Assembly: GCA_019925105.1 (NCBI GenBank)
Contig: JAHGAU010000001.1
Location: forward strand, 62,001-126,000
DNA from: Niebla homalea
Taxonomy: Eukaryota; Ascomycota; Lecanoromycetes; Lecanorales; Ramalinaceae
Length of the DNA: 64,000 bases
Direction: 5' to 3'
Each line of letters begins with the position of its first letter. Within the stretch, counting starts at the first letter, position 1. This document shows positions 1 to 11,550 of this stretch, one piece after another. Position numbers and translations under genes: made by a program. Under the pieces are notes generated by a model. It was given only the letters and a program-made list of their open reading frames with translations. It was not told the origin of the DNA and did no database searches.

Positions 1-588
1 GACTGGTGATGCCCCCGAGCTTGCGGCCGTAGAAGCACAGGGTGGTGGTCTCGAGATCCAAGCGGTTCAGCTCGTCAATCGCGCTCACCGTGCCGTGGTT
101 GGTGCCGCCGCCGCCCAGGCTCCGCCATTTCTCCGTCAGCTCGCCGACACAGTCCCGCAACTCCGCAAACCTCCCCGGCACCGCGTCCGGTGTGAGGAGT
201 GGGGCGAGGATGCGATGGTGCACTGGCCAGGAAGGTTCATCGGCGAAGGCGGTGAAGAGGGAATCGTGCACGGCGCGTCGGATCTCGACGATGGGCCCGC
301 CGACGAACTTGCGGAAGCGGGTTTCATCGCAGAGCTCGGTGCAGAGGGCGACGGAGCCGACGAAGACGATTTGCTGGCCGAGGACGGTGATTTTGAAAAT
401 TGAGCCTGTGCGTCATCGTCATGATGATGAGTGGATTGGAAGGGATTGGGGAAGGTGAAGGGAGAGCAAGTGGGTTTACCATGTTTCTCCCAGAGTTTTT
501 GTAGGGATACCCAGGTGTTGGATGGGTCGATGTCGAAGATGTTACCGAGGAGGGGAACACCCTTTGGTTGGGGGATCGGTTGAGGCAT
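1..588 (-). CDS. CYP505-like cytochrome P450, 5' part (runs off the window)
   Basis: Only the N-terminal part of the gene is present; it continues past base 1. The ATG at 588 opens a protein starting MPQPIPQPKGVPLLGN, the proline-rich entry of a soluble P450 with no membrane anchor. A 74-nt intron (479-406) joins phase 1 and restores the frame as EKHGSIFKITVLG. Next come FRKFVGGPIVEIR, a VHDSLFTAF segment and DELNRLDLET, the pattern of CYP505/P450BM3-type fatty-acid hydroxylases (P450foxy), which are usually fused to a C-terminal NADPH-P450 reductase. The heme-binding Cys and any reductase domain lie outside the window, so catalysis and the fusion are inferred. The likely role is subterminal hydroxylation of fatty acids. 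I see no lesion in the ~170 visible residues. Confidence 0.85.
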
Positions 589-1243
589 TGCGGTTCAGTT
601 GCTCTTTCGTTTACATGGTGTAGATCTCAAGAACAAGTTTGGTTGCGTCGAAGATGGAGTCGGGTGTTTATGATAGGACCGTGGGGAATCCAGTTGTGGA
701 TATGTTTGACTTCGGACATGCTCGGTGAGAGCTGTTGGAGCATATTTAGTTAGCGTCTCGCCACTCGCCAGTCCTGCCGATCTGTGAGCTAGAGGATAGA
801 TGCAGCATCCGGGAGATCGTAATCCACTCAGACGTCGGTAGTGCATTGCAATCGGCTGGCATTGGGCCATAGAGCCCGTTTTGGTAGCTATCATTGATTC
901 TAGAAACTTCAGCGAAGATGGCTTCCTGACCAACGAAAGGTGAAAGCAAAGGTGAATGGGTGATTGGCGGTACGTTCAAGATTGCGAGAGGGAACGCTGC
1001 CCCTTTAAGTAATGATGCTATGAAAGACACCCGACAGCTGGTTGCCAATGCGTTTGAATGAACGAATGAGCAATCCAGTCAATTCGGAAAAGCAGGTTCA
1101 ATGACGGGCGACGGTGTAAGGTACGATTGAGCACAGGTTGCAAGAACTTCCCTCCGACATTGTCCTGACATGCAAGTAGCAAGCGCAACAAAGTGGTGTA
1201 TATCGGCTGCCAAACACATGTTCTTGTCATTGAGATGGTAGAT
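589..1243. other. Intergenic, nothing recognised
   Basis: This stretch lies between the P450 start (same strand, downstream) and the 3' end of the bZIP gene, so it should hold the P450 promoter and the bZIP terminator. Open frames here are short, mutually overlapping and unlike any family. Confidence 0.5.
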
Positions 1244-2151
1244 CTATGGGGCCGCATTGGATGGTTGCAGACACAACATCTGCCTCAAAACGCGCATTTC
1301 ACCTTCCATCTTTGCGACCTGTATTTTGAGTCTATCCCTCTCGACCTGAGTCTCTTTCAACTCGCCTGCCAGATTCTGTGTCTTGTCTGTTCGCCTCTGT
1401 CGGCATCGACGAGCTGCGAGGGTGTTAAGATGGCGCTTCCGGGCCAGCGGGTCAGTCGGAGGGCTTGATTCGTCAGAGGGGCTAGTTGTAAGGACAGTAG
1501 CAGGCTGGGGTAGCGTGGAAGGTTGCAATCCTTCATTTGAAAGGGGCTGTGAATGAGTGGAGGAAGGCAATGTCTGTGCGACGCGGTCTCCTAAAGTAAG
1601 ATTGGTGAGTTGGGCAAAATAAAACAATGGGCTATTGATTCATACCTTCAGGGGGTTGATGCTGTGTTATGGTTAGGTTATCGTTGCAATTGCTGTCGAC
1701 ATTGCTTGTGTGGGTTTGCTGATGACTGCTGAAGGAGCTGCCTGTCGCGTAGCCGGAAGAGAATAATGGCGGCTGTTGTGGGGAGACTTCAAGGTTGATG
1801 TTGGTAAGGTCGTTGTCATCGTCTCCAGCATTTGCGTCTGCAGTGGTGGTAGAGTTGTGGCGTTCAGTGCCATCGGTCCATGCGCCAAGGTCGACTGCCT
1901 TCCCATTTGGTTCTCCATCAAGGATTGTCGTGTATGAAGAAAAGGCTTCATCTTCCGAAGCAAACGGGAGCGACGAGGCCGGATTGTCATGAGTTTGTGG
2001 CAGGGTATCAAACCAGAAGACATCGTTATTGTTGAGCCAGTTGAGCTCACTACCAGGGTGGTTTGAGGGCAACCTCTGCCTGCTGGGGCTGGAAGAAGAT
2101 GTTGCTGGCCTGACTACCTGCGGCTCCCATGGACATGGTGGAGGCAGACAT
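1244..2151 (-). CDS. bZIP transcription factor
   Basis: The C-terminal exon (1590-1244) carries a clear basic-leucine-zipper: basic region LNTLAARRCRQRRTDK, then a heptad helix with KETQVERDRLKIQVAKMEG and VLRQML. It matches fungal GCN4/CPC1-type bZIPs that regulate amino-acid or stress responses. The upstream exon (about 2072-1646) is acidic and S/T/Q/N-rich, like an activation domain, and a 55-nt intron (1645-1591, GTATGA...TTTAG) joins the two in phase. The coding frame has no ATG of its own in the acidic exon. The nearest Met codons (2151 and just downstream) are in another frame, so a 5' splice I could not place is needed and the start is uncertain. The protein is about 260 residues. The target genes cannot be read from the sequence. 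Confidence 0.78.
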
Positions 2152-3190
2152 CCCTGTATTGTTCGCGCGGGCCTTCAGACAGGCCCTTAACCTGATTGAT
2201 TGAGGAAACTTGGTGATCCTTCCTGACAAGGAGATGAAAATGGTGATGGAGGACAATGCTCGAAGTCAAGTGGTGATGAAAAACGAGGGGGGAAGGGGGG
2301 GGGGAAAGATTGACGCTTGCAAAATGAACGGCCCTTTTGGGCCACGTTAATCAGCCACGATTCAGCCGGGGAATTCTGACGCGACCAAATGACTCAAAGA
2401 ACCAACTTATTTTCAAAGACTCGCTCCTACAACATTATGACCTATCGAAGTAACGAATGACCACCGGAAGGCTCTCCGAGTTCAATCTAAGGTACTTAAA
2501 GAAATGCGAATGCCCGAGGTCCGATTCACTAGATGTATTCAGGCGCGACAGTCATGATCCCCAAATAGCTCAACAGCGATTCATGGAAGTACTGTTGTAC
2601 CCTTCCAATTCTGGACAAATCACAGCCTACTGGTGCTTTTCTTGGTTTGAATGCCACCTCACTTATGTAAATCTCCAATTCAATTGGGTCTAGGATGGCC
2701 CTTGCATACGTCGTTGTCATCTGATTGCCCCAATTGGGAAATGGGTATAGGTCTAAATGTCTGAAAATGTCAGGTCTAAATTTCTGAAAATGTCAAAAAG
2801 AATGTCCAGAACGTCTCTCTCTCTCTCCTCTTCGACATGACTGTGTTGCCAGATGATTTTGGACCGGGCTGGATGCCATCTGGATACACTGAAACATTAA
2901 ACTTCATGACATGACACTTTTACCACCTTAATCTCCACAAAGGAGTAAGCAAACATTGCCAAGCTCTCAAGGCATGACACTCCATACGGAAAACTGAGCT
3001 CCCAGTGATATTTCATTCAACTTCTCTTCTCAACTTCTTTCAATCTTCTTCTCACTTTCACAATCTCATTCAGTCTCACATTCGCTTGCTTCCAAAAAGT
3101 CCACAAAAGCACTTCTCACTCTCGTTATTTATCAATCGATACCAAACCAACAATCACGGTCGCTACTTATTCAACACCTTCAGCAGCAAA
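2152..3190. other. Divergent promoter region, bZIP / secreted protein
   Basis: The gap separates two divergently transcribed genes. It has a short CT repeat near 2815-2835, a duplicated phrase (aaatgtctgaaaatgtcagg and a near copy, 2753-2795) and a pyrimidine-rich leader just before the secreted-protein ATG, as is common in fungal 5' regions. I see no gene. Confidence 0.4.
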
Positions 3191-3879
3191 ATGTTCAACA
3201 TGAAGGTTCGTCATCCTCCCTTCTCATCCTCAGCCATTGCCCCTTCACCCCTCTTCACCTCTCAAACCCTCATCCGTTGCTCCATCAGCAGCATTACTAA
3301 CCACTACCCTCACCGCACCCATAGTTCCTCACACTCACTTCCCTCATCGTGCCCATGGCCCTAGCCTCCCCAATGCCAACCGTCAATACCGCCATTCCCA
3401 TCTCCCCAACCATGCCCTTCACCATCATTGGTCGTGGTTCACCATTCTCCTACCCACCAGGCTACATGGCATCCGGATCCGCACTCGTCAGCAGCATCGC
3501 GACTCTCCTCCCCACAGCCACAGCGACCGCACCCACCAACACCTCCACCCTCCCCACCTCCGGCTCCCCCGTCGCCCTGCTGGACGCCCACCACCTGCCC
3601 GACTGCCTGGCCTCCGATGCGGGAACGACATACATCATCTGGGCCGACACCTGCAGCCAGATCCCGACATCGTTCCTCAGCTACACGGCCAAGGTGACCG
3701 ATGCGGGCGTGGGCCAGACGTGTGAGATGCACGTGTACTCCGAGGGCGACTGTTCGGGGTTCGAGAGCAAGTCGCCCGCCCTGACCGGGAGCATGAGTAA
3801 GTGCACGCCGACGTCTTTGAGGGTTGTGGATGGGCTCGCCGGGGTGGGAGCTGTGGGGGTGAAGATGATGTGTGCTTGA
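3191..3879 (+). CDS. Small secreted cysteine-containing protein (effector-like)
   Basis: I place the start at ATG 3191. A five-codon first exon (MFNMK) is followed by a 119-nt intron (3206-3324) with a textbook TACTAAC branch point and an ATAG acceptor. Exon 2 continues FLTLTSLIVPMALASP, so splicing completes a secretion signal with an Ala-Ser cleavage site. The mature part is about 168 residues: a Pro/Thr/Ser-rich linker, then a domain with six cysteines (PDC, DTC, QTC, GDC, SKC and a terminal CA), which suggests three disulfides. I recognise no named family. The length, signal and even cysteine number fit small secreted fungal effector candidates, but that role is inference. The CT-rich leader supports this start. 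Confidence 0.72.
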
Positions 3880-4679
3880 ACAAGGGTATGGGGGAAGCGT
3901 GGAGGGAGGTTTCGGGAAGATGAATACGAAGGTGGAAGGGGGAAAGCGAAAGGGGTTGATGAGACCAATGCTTACGAAGCGGATGATGGAGAAGCGGAGT
4001 CATGATGAGTGAAAGGAGGGCGCTCGAGTGGAGGCGAAAGTGCATGCACGGCAGGGAGAAGCCAGATAGACAAAAGCGCAGACTCAAGTCTCTCTAGCTT
4101 GCAATCATCCACTCAAACTGAGAACTTGTTGATTCCCATGAGAATGATCCAAAAAGATCTAAGCATCCGTGCGCATGCATACCCGGGTCACTTCGAAATG
4201 CTCTCACAATGCAAGCAAAGGGATCCAAGAGCGTCAAGGAAACATCCTTGTTCTGGCTCGTCATTGTGGGTCATACAAGACTGCTGTTCCCGGAAATACC
4301 TCATGCGATGCATTGTCACTCAAAACGCAGTCTTCCATTGGTTTTATTCGCCCTGCATGAATAACAATCATTCCTCATCTTGGCAAGTAGTAGGACAAAC
4401 ACTCAGGCCAGACGTCTCGGGTTTGAAAGCGACTCATCGCGATAGCATGTCTTACAATGCCCATTGTCTCCTCTTGGCTGTCTCGCCAATCGATGGTGGG
4501 GCATTTCTGCACCATGCTTTGTCATCCTTACGTCCAACGGTGTAAGCAGCCACTAGGAAACTCATTGGGGGGTTGATTTGTATAGGAGGTAGCGAGACCA
4601 GTCTATGCGTGGACTAATTGCATCATTGGCTACTCGGTCTCGATAGATAAAGGACTCAGTCACCTGGTGGTGGATCAAC
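3880..4679. other. Intergenic, nothing recognised
   Basis: This is the 3' side of the secreted-protein gene and the promoter of the oxidoreductase. An open frame at 4009-4545 has no family-like pattern and no signal, and I do not call it. Confidence 0.45.
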
Positions 4680-6272
4680 ATGATTGATGATCTCCCCGCA
4701 ACTGCGTCGCTGAGAATCGGATGGGACAGCGCTTCAAGCCTCGGTAGAGCTTCATTTCAACGAAGCAGCATTCTGAACTGTACTAATATCAGCATTCGGG
4801 TCTCGTCGAAATTCCCGGTAGCTCAGGGTTTCAGAAGAATGGCGTCCACCCAGCCCTTCAAGTTCCACAGCATCGTCATCGGCTCCGGCCAAGGCGGCAC
4901 TCCCTTCACTCAAGCCATCGCTGCTGCAGGCCACAAAGTCGCATTGGTCGAGAGCTCACATATCGGAGGCTGCTGCATCAATGAAGGATGTACGCCCACC
5001 AAGACCATGGTGGCAAGCGCTCGTGTCGCATACCTCGCTCGAAGGGCGGCGGATTATGGCGTGCATACTGGGCCATTGGCCAATGCAGACCAGAGCAAAG
5101 CTTCGGTGAAAGTAGACATGAAGACCGTGAGGGATCGAAAACGAGATGTTGTCACTTCGTTTCGCGGTGGAAGTGAAGGTCGCCTTGAGAAGGCGGAGAA
5201 TGTGACTCTGCTTCGTGGTACAGCAACCTTCACTGGACCAAAAGCTTTACAGGTCACATTCCCAGATGCGAAGCAAGAACCACAGATGATCGAAGCCGAT
5301 CACATCTTCATTAATGTAGGGTGTCGTCCTGCCCCCTTGACAATACCTGTTGCCGGTGGCATCAACATCCTAGACTCGACCTCCGTAATGGAGCTAGACA
5401 CCGTACCTGAGCACCTCGTCGTCCTTGGTGGCGGATACGTGGGTCTGGAGTTCGCGCAGATGTTCAGAAGATTCGGCGCTCGAGTCACAGTGGTACAGCG
5501 TGCCAAGCAACTGCTGGGCAGAGAGGACGAAGATGTTGCCGAGGCTGTCAAGTCAATACTTGAAGGGGATGGCCTTGACATCATGTTGCAAGCCACGGCA
5601 CAAAGAATCGACAAGGAGGCAGATGGACGGCTCAATATTGGTGTTGCACAGTCTAGCGAGACCAAGACGATCGCTGCGTCCCACGTGCTTGCTGCTGCTG
5701 GTAGGATTCCGAACACTCCAGACCTGGGCCTGGATAAAGCTGGGATAGAGATGTCCAGTACCGGATTCGTGCTTGCAGATCAGAAGCTAAGAACAAATAT
5801 CAAAGATGTTTATGCCATGGGTGATGTCAAAGGCGGTCCGGCTTTTACGCACATCTCTTACGATGACTTTCGCATTCTCAAGACAAATATCCTGGATAGC
5901 GGCAGCGCATCGATTGCAGGACGTCAAGTACCTTATACCGTCTTCATGGACCCTCAATTGGGCCGCATTGGGCTCACGGAGACGGAGGCGAGAAAGCTTG
6001 GAAAGTCAATTCTGGTATCAAAGATGCCCATGAGTTGGGTTGCAAGAGCCTTGGAGATGGATGAGTCGAGAGGCCTCATGAAGGTTGTTGTTGACGCAGA
6101 GAACGAAAAGATTCTTGGCTGTGCGATCCTCGGCATTGAAGGTGGTGAAGTCATGAGCATGATCCAGATCGCCATGAAAGCTGGCATGAGTTACCGCGAA
6201 TTGAGGGATGGCGTCTTCGCGCATCCGGGACTTGCTGAGTCTCTGAACAACTTGTTTGCGTACCTGGAGTAG
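4680..6272 (+). CDS. FAD-dependent pyridine nucleotide-disulfide oxidoreductase (mercuric reductase/lipoamide dehydrogenase-like)
   Basis: A 530-residue, intron-free class I flavoprotein disulfide reductase. FAD-binding GSGQGG lies near residue 67, and the redox-active pair is in GGCCINEGCTPTK (Cys99 and Cys104). A second Rossmann motif, LGGGYVGLEFAQMFRR, binds NAD(P)H. The C-terminal dimerisation domain has AHPGLAE, the position of the usual His-Pro...Glu catalytic pair. It lacks the N-terminal heavy-metal domain and the C-terminal Cys pair of true mercuric reductases, so the electron acceptor is unknown. The first ~53 residues are Ser/Arg/Ala-rich and poor in acid, like a mitochondrial presequence, and MASTQPFKFHS at residue 54 would be a good cytosolic start. 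It ends 56 bp from the convergent MFS gene. Confidence 0.88.
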   Translation: MIDDLPATASLRIGWDSASSLGRASFQRSSILNCTNISIRVSSKFPVAQGFRRMASTQPFKFHSIVIGSGQGGTPFTQAIAAAGHKVALVESSHIGGCCINEGCTPTKTMVASARVAYLARRAADYGVHTGPLANADQSKASVKVDMKTVRDRKRDVVTSFRGGSEGRLEKAENVTLLRGTATFTGPKALQVTFPDAKQEPQMIEADHIFINVGCRPAPLTIPVAGGINILDSTSVMELDTVPEHLVVLGGGYVGLEFAQMFRRFGARVTVVQRAKQLLGREDEDVAEAVKSILEGDGLDIMLQATAQRIDKEADGRLNIGVAQSSETKTIAASHVLAAAGRIPNTPDLGLDKAGIEMSSTGFVLADQKLRTNIKDVYAMGDVKGGPAFTHISYDDFRILKTNILDSGSASIAGRQVPYTVFMDPQLGRIGLTETEARKLGKSILVSKMPMSWVARALEMDESRGLMKVVVDAENEKILGCAILGIEGGEVMSMIQIAMKAGMSYRELRDGVFAHPGLAESLNNLFAYLE

Positions 6273-6328
6273 CCGATCCTCTCCTTCATGTACACATTGC
6301 ATATTCGATTGATATAGATCAGGGTCGT

Positions 6329-8106
6329 TCATGGCCGTTTGCTACTAGTCGTCTGATCCCGGCCACTTTCGTCAGTATCGCTTTTTCTGACGGTGGTCTG
6401 TAGCGGTAATTCTTTGACCAACAGCCCACAGATCAGACCAAGTACTGCGAAGAGCACGGTGGCCGCGAAAACCGCGCGCAATGAGATTAAATAACTCATT
6501 TTGACAAGCAGTTGATCTTTGGGTCCCAAATCCTTGAGCGCATCCAGATTGTCTCTGAGTCTCCGTGCCAGTTCATCAACATGCCTGCCCGCAAGTCTCG
6601 AGCGCAGCGCTCTGACCAGGACGTTTTGAAAGATGGTGGAGCAGAAGGCAAGCCCAAGGACTGACCCAATCGAGCGAAATAGGTATGAGAGGGAGGTGAC
6701 AACAGCTCGGTCTTCAACCTGGACAGCGCTTGTGAATGCGATGAGTGTCACTGTAAGCATGCTGCCAAAGGAGATGCCCACGCAGAACAGCTGAATCAGC
6801 GGAGTCCATAACGGGGAGTTAAGACTGCTGGTGCAAGCAAGGCCCGCCCCGATAAGGTGAAGTGCCAATGTAATCTGTAATAAATGTCGGTATCTCCCTG
6901 TCCTTAATATGACAGCGCCTGCGCCCAAGGAGCCCAAAGAAAAGCTCAGACTGAAGGAAGCAAGGACCGCGCCCGATACCATGGCAGAGACTTTTCTGAT
7001 GTCGTAGAAGACGGGTACATAGAAAAGCGTTGTGTAGATTGTCAAATTGAAGAAAAAGCTGGTCAAACACGAGCAGAGTACTGTTCGGTCGTTCAATAAT
7101 CGTAAAGGGAGAATTGGTTCTTGGGCCACCTTTTTTTCAACCACAATGAAAATGCCTGCAAAGACTGCGGCCAGGGGTAAAGAAATGAGGACGACAGGAT
7201 GGCTCCAAGGTACAATGTTTCCACCGCTTGTCAGACCCAGCAAAAGGGCCACTAGCGTCAATACAAGGGAAAGCGAGCCCAGGAAGTCGATGCGGGATAT
7301 TGCAGACTTTCCCTTGGTAGCGGTAGACCGAGTAGGCGTATCATCTTCGCAGTCGTAGTTGATCCAAATCATTATGGAGGAAATGATGGTCAGTGGGATC
7401 TGAAGCCAGAAGGCAGGCTTCCAGCCTACAGTATCATTGATGAAGCCCCCAAAGAAACCACCCAAACCATTCCCTACGCCCCAGAAGAGGTTTCCGATGC
7501 CCTGCCAGAGACCTCTTTTCCGTGATGGAATCAAATCATTGCCTATGAGGGTGGAGATTGTGTTCAAACCTCCTCCACCCAAGCCAGCAATCACCCTTCC
7601 AACGATGATCATCCATTCATTCGTAGCTACACCGCATAGCAAGTTGCCCAGAGCGAAAAGAAGATTTGACAAGAGTATACCGGACCGCCGGGAGTAGATG
7701 TCGGTCAGCTTACCGCTCAGAGGTTGAGAAGCCGCTTGGCCTATAAGATAGGCGGTGGTCAGCCAAGCGAACATGGTCAATGAATTGAAGCTGGTGGCTA
7801 TGGGAGCGGCAAGAGTTGCCATTATGGTCGCATCTTCGGTATCCATTAGCAGAGGTTCTCCGGGGTATGTCCCAGCAAAGACATCTTACCGAGACCCGCA
7901 CAGAACGTTCCAATCCACACACTGTGCATGATCAGTGTCAGGGACTTGATTCCAAGCTCGCCGTCACTCTTTTTGGAATTATTCCACTGATTTGGCTTTG
8001 CGCCGTCTGCCGAGGTGTACGAAACAGTTCCAAGTAAGGGTGCTTGTTCGTCACTTGCCTCTCTTCTTTCCCCATTGTTACTTAGTGAGCTTGAACTTAG
8101 AGCCAT
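6329..8106 (-). CDS. MFS transporter, VBA/Fnx1-type (putative vacuolar basic amino acid transporter)
   Basis: A 56-nt intron (7889-7834) joins a short cytosolic first exon to the membrane part, giving 573 residues. The junction restores AGLDATIMATLAAPIATSF, and the next segment has QPLSGKLTDIYSRR, the MFS signature between TM2 and TM3. The number of hydrophobic segments suggests the 14-TM drug:H+ antiporter DHA2 layout. The cytosolic N-terminus has an acidic dileucine signal (DEQAPLLG), known in yeast vacuolar proteins, and the overall pattern resembles Vba1/2 and Fnx1 transporters that load Lys/Arg/His into the vacuole. The substrate is inferred from the family. The C-terminal tail is short and charged. 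The gene is tail-to-tail with the oxidoreductase. Confidence 0.86.
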
Positions 8107-9977
8107 TCCGCAAGAAGTGATTCAAAGCGAATGTTGCCTAGAAAGGTTACAGCCAAGGGAGTCTGGCACATACATCGACCGGGACGTAGGCGGCAATTCC
8201 AGGAGTCTTGACTTCGTGAAGCGTCCTGGAGGAGCGCAATGTTTGACAACGCTCAACCCAAAGAACAAAAAGCCGGGGACGCGGCTATGGACTTGGGGTA
8301 TGAGAAATGCAGGTAGGACTTTATGCCGTCTGAGAGTCATGCATTGAAGGTTCCGGTGGTGCTCGGCTGATCTCAAGCTAATCGAACCCAAAGAATCATG
8401 AAAGGCCCTTTTTGACCAATCGTTCTCGGCAACTTGATCGCATCAGTCAGGCGATTGTTCATTCAGGCATTCAGCGGGAACATCCTGTCGATTCAGGATG
8501 CAAAGCGTATAGTAGTCTAGGAGGCATCCGAGTTTGGCGATGTTTCAGCAGAGTAGCTCAAGCCACGAGACCCAGCATCGACACAACTCTGAGGAGATCC
8601 TTCGCCTCTTGAATTGATTCTCTCCGAGATTTCGGACATACTCGGCTCCAAAGAGCCAGCATTTATGATCATCCTGACAAGTGGATGGTTGGATGTCCTC
8701 AACGCATCGCAAGTCTGGAAAGGTCCCACCAATCAATGATGAAGGATGGCAGCACTTGCTTTCCTGTGTTTTAGACCGAGAAATCACCCAAGTACGAGGG
8801 ACCTGGAGTCATTCTCAATTGTAGCAAGAACCTTGCTGATGGTTCATTCCGCAATTCTCAACGTAAGCAACGCCTCATCGGCCCAAAGAGGCGTCAATCA
8901 GAGCTCAGTCAGAGCTCAGTCTATTTTCAAGGACCGGAAATTATGAAGTGAGATGATGTCAGGGATTCAATCAACGAAATGTGAGATTGGGTCCAGTGGC
9001 GGTGGTGGCTGATTGTGGCGGTGCGTCGACCAAATCAGGTCTAGTGGGCCTATTCCATCTGTCGCCAAGCATCTGCATCATAACTCTGCCTTCTTCGATG
9101 GCTTGTTATGCAGATACGAGATACTTGCTGTGATATACATGCCACTCGATCAATGGTGATTGGACAACACTGGATGAGGGTAACTCGCTTTCTCAGTACC
9201 GGAAGCCATAGCCTCTCGTCTCGCATCTGTACAATCATTGCATTGCAATGATTGCACTCGGACAAGAACAATGGTATACCTCATCTGCCTGTTCAGCCGA
9301 ATTTTTCTTTCATGACATGTCTGTGTCTTATTGTCGTCCGCCCTTCGATGTACATGTCTCCTCTCCCTGATATAGATGCTTTGTTGTGGTTCTTCTCCAA
9401 CGCGGCCGTGTCTATAAAATACCGCATGACAAGCAACAAGTTCGGTGGGTACTGTCTGCAGTGTGCAGCCTTGTCCTCTTTGCTTAATCATTCTTTCCCC
9501 CGCGTGTGAGGTCTCACAGATGTCGAGAGTAAGATTACATCAAACCGTGCTTATCACGTTTCGGATTTGACATCATTCCCCGGCAAAGCGACATATGTTA
9601 TCAGTCTTTGATTAGTGGCCTTTTCAACATGATGTATATCAAGCAGAATAGCAGGATGACGATGCTGCTGATGGTTGGGCATCATCTTGGTGCCATTGGT
9701 TGAAGATGGATAAAGGGATATCCTTGTTCCTTGCTGATCGCTGACATTGATATATATGAAACTCTCTGCTGATTCGGCTGCGCAAGCCAGATGCAACTAC
9801 GGATTCATGGTTTTCCAGTCCCATACAATGCCGCCATTCGAGTACTCCTTCAGGGGCGAGCCCTTCGATCGTGCAGATTTGGAAAAATAACCATGTAACT
9901 TCAACGAAGCACAAACATCAAATTTTGAAATTAACTGACACAGTGTTTATCCCCCGAGCCCACGACGTAGCATTTCT
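8107..9977. other. 1.9-kb gene-poor stretch
   Basis: No open frame here looks coding. A short direct duplication (cagagctcagt, twice, around 8897-8922) is the only local repeat I see. This is probably promoter of the MFS gene plus old intergenic DNA. Confidence 0.45.
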
Positions 9978-10866
9978 CTGAGTGATACAAAGGATCCACA
10001 CAAGACCGTGAAACTCATCACAGGCTGTAAGTAACATGACCGCCGACTTTCCCACCCGCTTGATGATCCACCAGCGAACAATGGGTTCGGCTTCCAAATG
10101 GCACTAAACCACCTTAGCATTACCTCCAATCATGTGTACCTCTGCAGTCGCAGCCTCGACAAGAGCCAAGCCGCACTCGAAGATCTGAGAGCGTGCAGCA
10201 TTCCTGGCTCGATATCACTCCTTCACTTCGACGTCACGAAGCAAGACGACATCGACGCGGCCGCCGGGACAACCGCGCGAGACTTCGGCAAATTGGACGT
10301 CCTCATCAACAACCCCGGCATCGCCCTCCTCAAGCACACGACCGAGATATCCAGACTTAGCGACCGGCTCCGACAGACCATGGAGACGAACATGATTGGG
10401 GTGGCGAATGTCAAAGAGCCAAGATTCCTCTGTTGAGGAAGTCCACCAAGACCCCGCGCGTCATCAACATCACCAGCGGCGCCCTGTTCCATAGCTCTCC
10501 GCCTCGACGCCACAAACCCTTTACTACGGCATGCACGAGGTCCAATACCGGGCATCCAAGGCGGCGTTGAACATGATCCGCGCGGATCAGTACGTGGCCC
10601 TGGAAGATGAGGGCATCAAAGTCTTCACCTTCGGTCCACGCACTCACGGTATCGGATCTGGGGGAGACTGGGCGGGATCACCGAAGGAAACGGGGGGGCG
10701 AAGCCAACAGCCGTTTCTGCCGCCCGAGGTGGTTCAGTTGGTGAATGGGGAGCGGGATGGAGAGGCAGAAAGCTTCATGGGTGTGACGGTGAGCCCTACG
10801 CATGGTAGACCTGGATTTGAGCATGATGAAAGAAGGGGGAAAAGAGAAAAGATAGTACCAGGATAA
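9978..10866 (+). pseudogene. Broken short-chain dehydrogenase/reductase (SDR)
   Basis: A classical SDR can be read across three frames. Exon 1 holds KTVKLITG, a 48-nt intron (10027-10074) gives GSNNGFGFQMAL (the TGxxxGxG cofactor loop), then LDVLINNPGIAL stands for the NNAG motif. A frameshift near 10422-10440 moves to the frame with RVINITSGAL, and a second near 10500-10510 moves to the frame with YRASKAALNM, the YxxxK catalytic pair. The codon where Met is expected, just before SDTKDPHK, is CTG (9978), and an in-frame stop lies upstream. Lost start plus two frameshifts mean the gene is dead unless the assembly is wrong. The nearest kin in memory are fungal 1-acyldihydroxyacetone-phosphate-reductase-like SDRs. 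Confidence 0.75.
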
Positions 10867-11550
10867 GGCATGTCTATCCATCAATTTCATCACTGCACTG
10901 CCGTGGAAGCAGTATCGCACGCACGCACGCACGAGCCAGGGCGGAGGTGAAGTGGTTGCAGAGTGGACTTTGTTACATCAATAACAAACCCCTGCCTCTC
11001 ACGTCGACGCTCCGACACTGGCAACAGGGGCAAATGTCTACGGACGAGGGTCAGGATGCGATTTGGTGGCCTCGAGGGTCCAATGCTTTTTGGCAATCAT
11101 TGCATTGATGTGGACATCTAATAGCCTGATGGGACCTGTCTTGCGCAGCTCGAAGAATTTGCTGATGACCCTTTACCAAGAACGAGGAAGCTCGTCATGA
11201 TCAATCGGGGTGATGCTGGTCGGATCTGTCAACCATCATGTTGTCAATCCCGTATCCATCTAGATGTCAAGTCGCATGCGTGTTGGTCAGGGGTCACGGA
11301 CTTGCGGACCAAAGTGCCCAGAGAAATGTCCTTCTGTGTACGAGCTATTGTTCATTATGCTTGATCTATTGTGTCATTTGAATGTCGGCCAGTGTCATAT
11401 TCATTTCCGCCATCTTTTGAACTGCCCCGTTTTAAAAGCAGAAATTACCGGGGAATTTTTAGCTCGACGACGCCCAGCTATGCATCCCACAAATCCAGAG
11501 CACACATACCCACGTCAGCCGCCCTCTTTCCGCTTGTATCATAGGCATGT
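10867..11550. other. Intergenic, nothing recognised
   Basis: This lies between the dead SDR and the end of the glycosyltransferase. It holds a short acgc repeat near 10919-10931 and no coding pattern. Confidence 0.45.

Noticed and set aside
8370..8400. tRNA-like B box (aatcgaaccc)
   Set aside because: No A box or cloverleaf arms could be built on either strand; same for the similar strings at 18868 and 36053.
9050..9914. Several 70-110-codon minus-strand frames
   Set aside because: Overlap in different frames, no recognisable motif, start context or splice logic.
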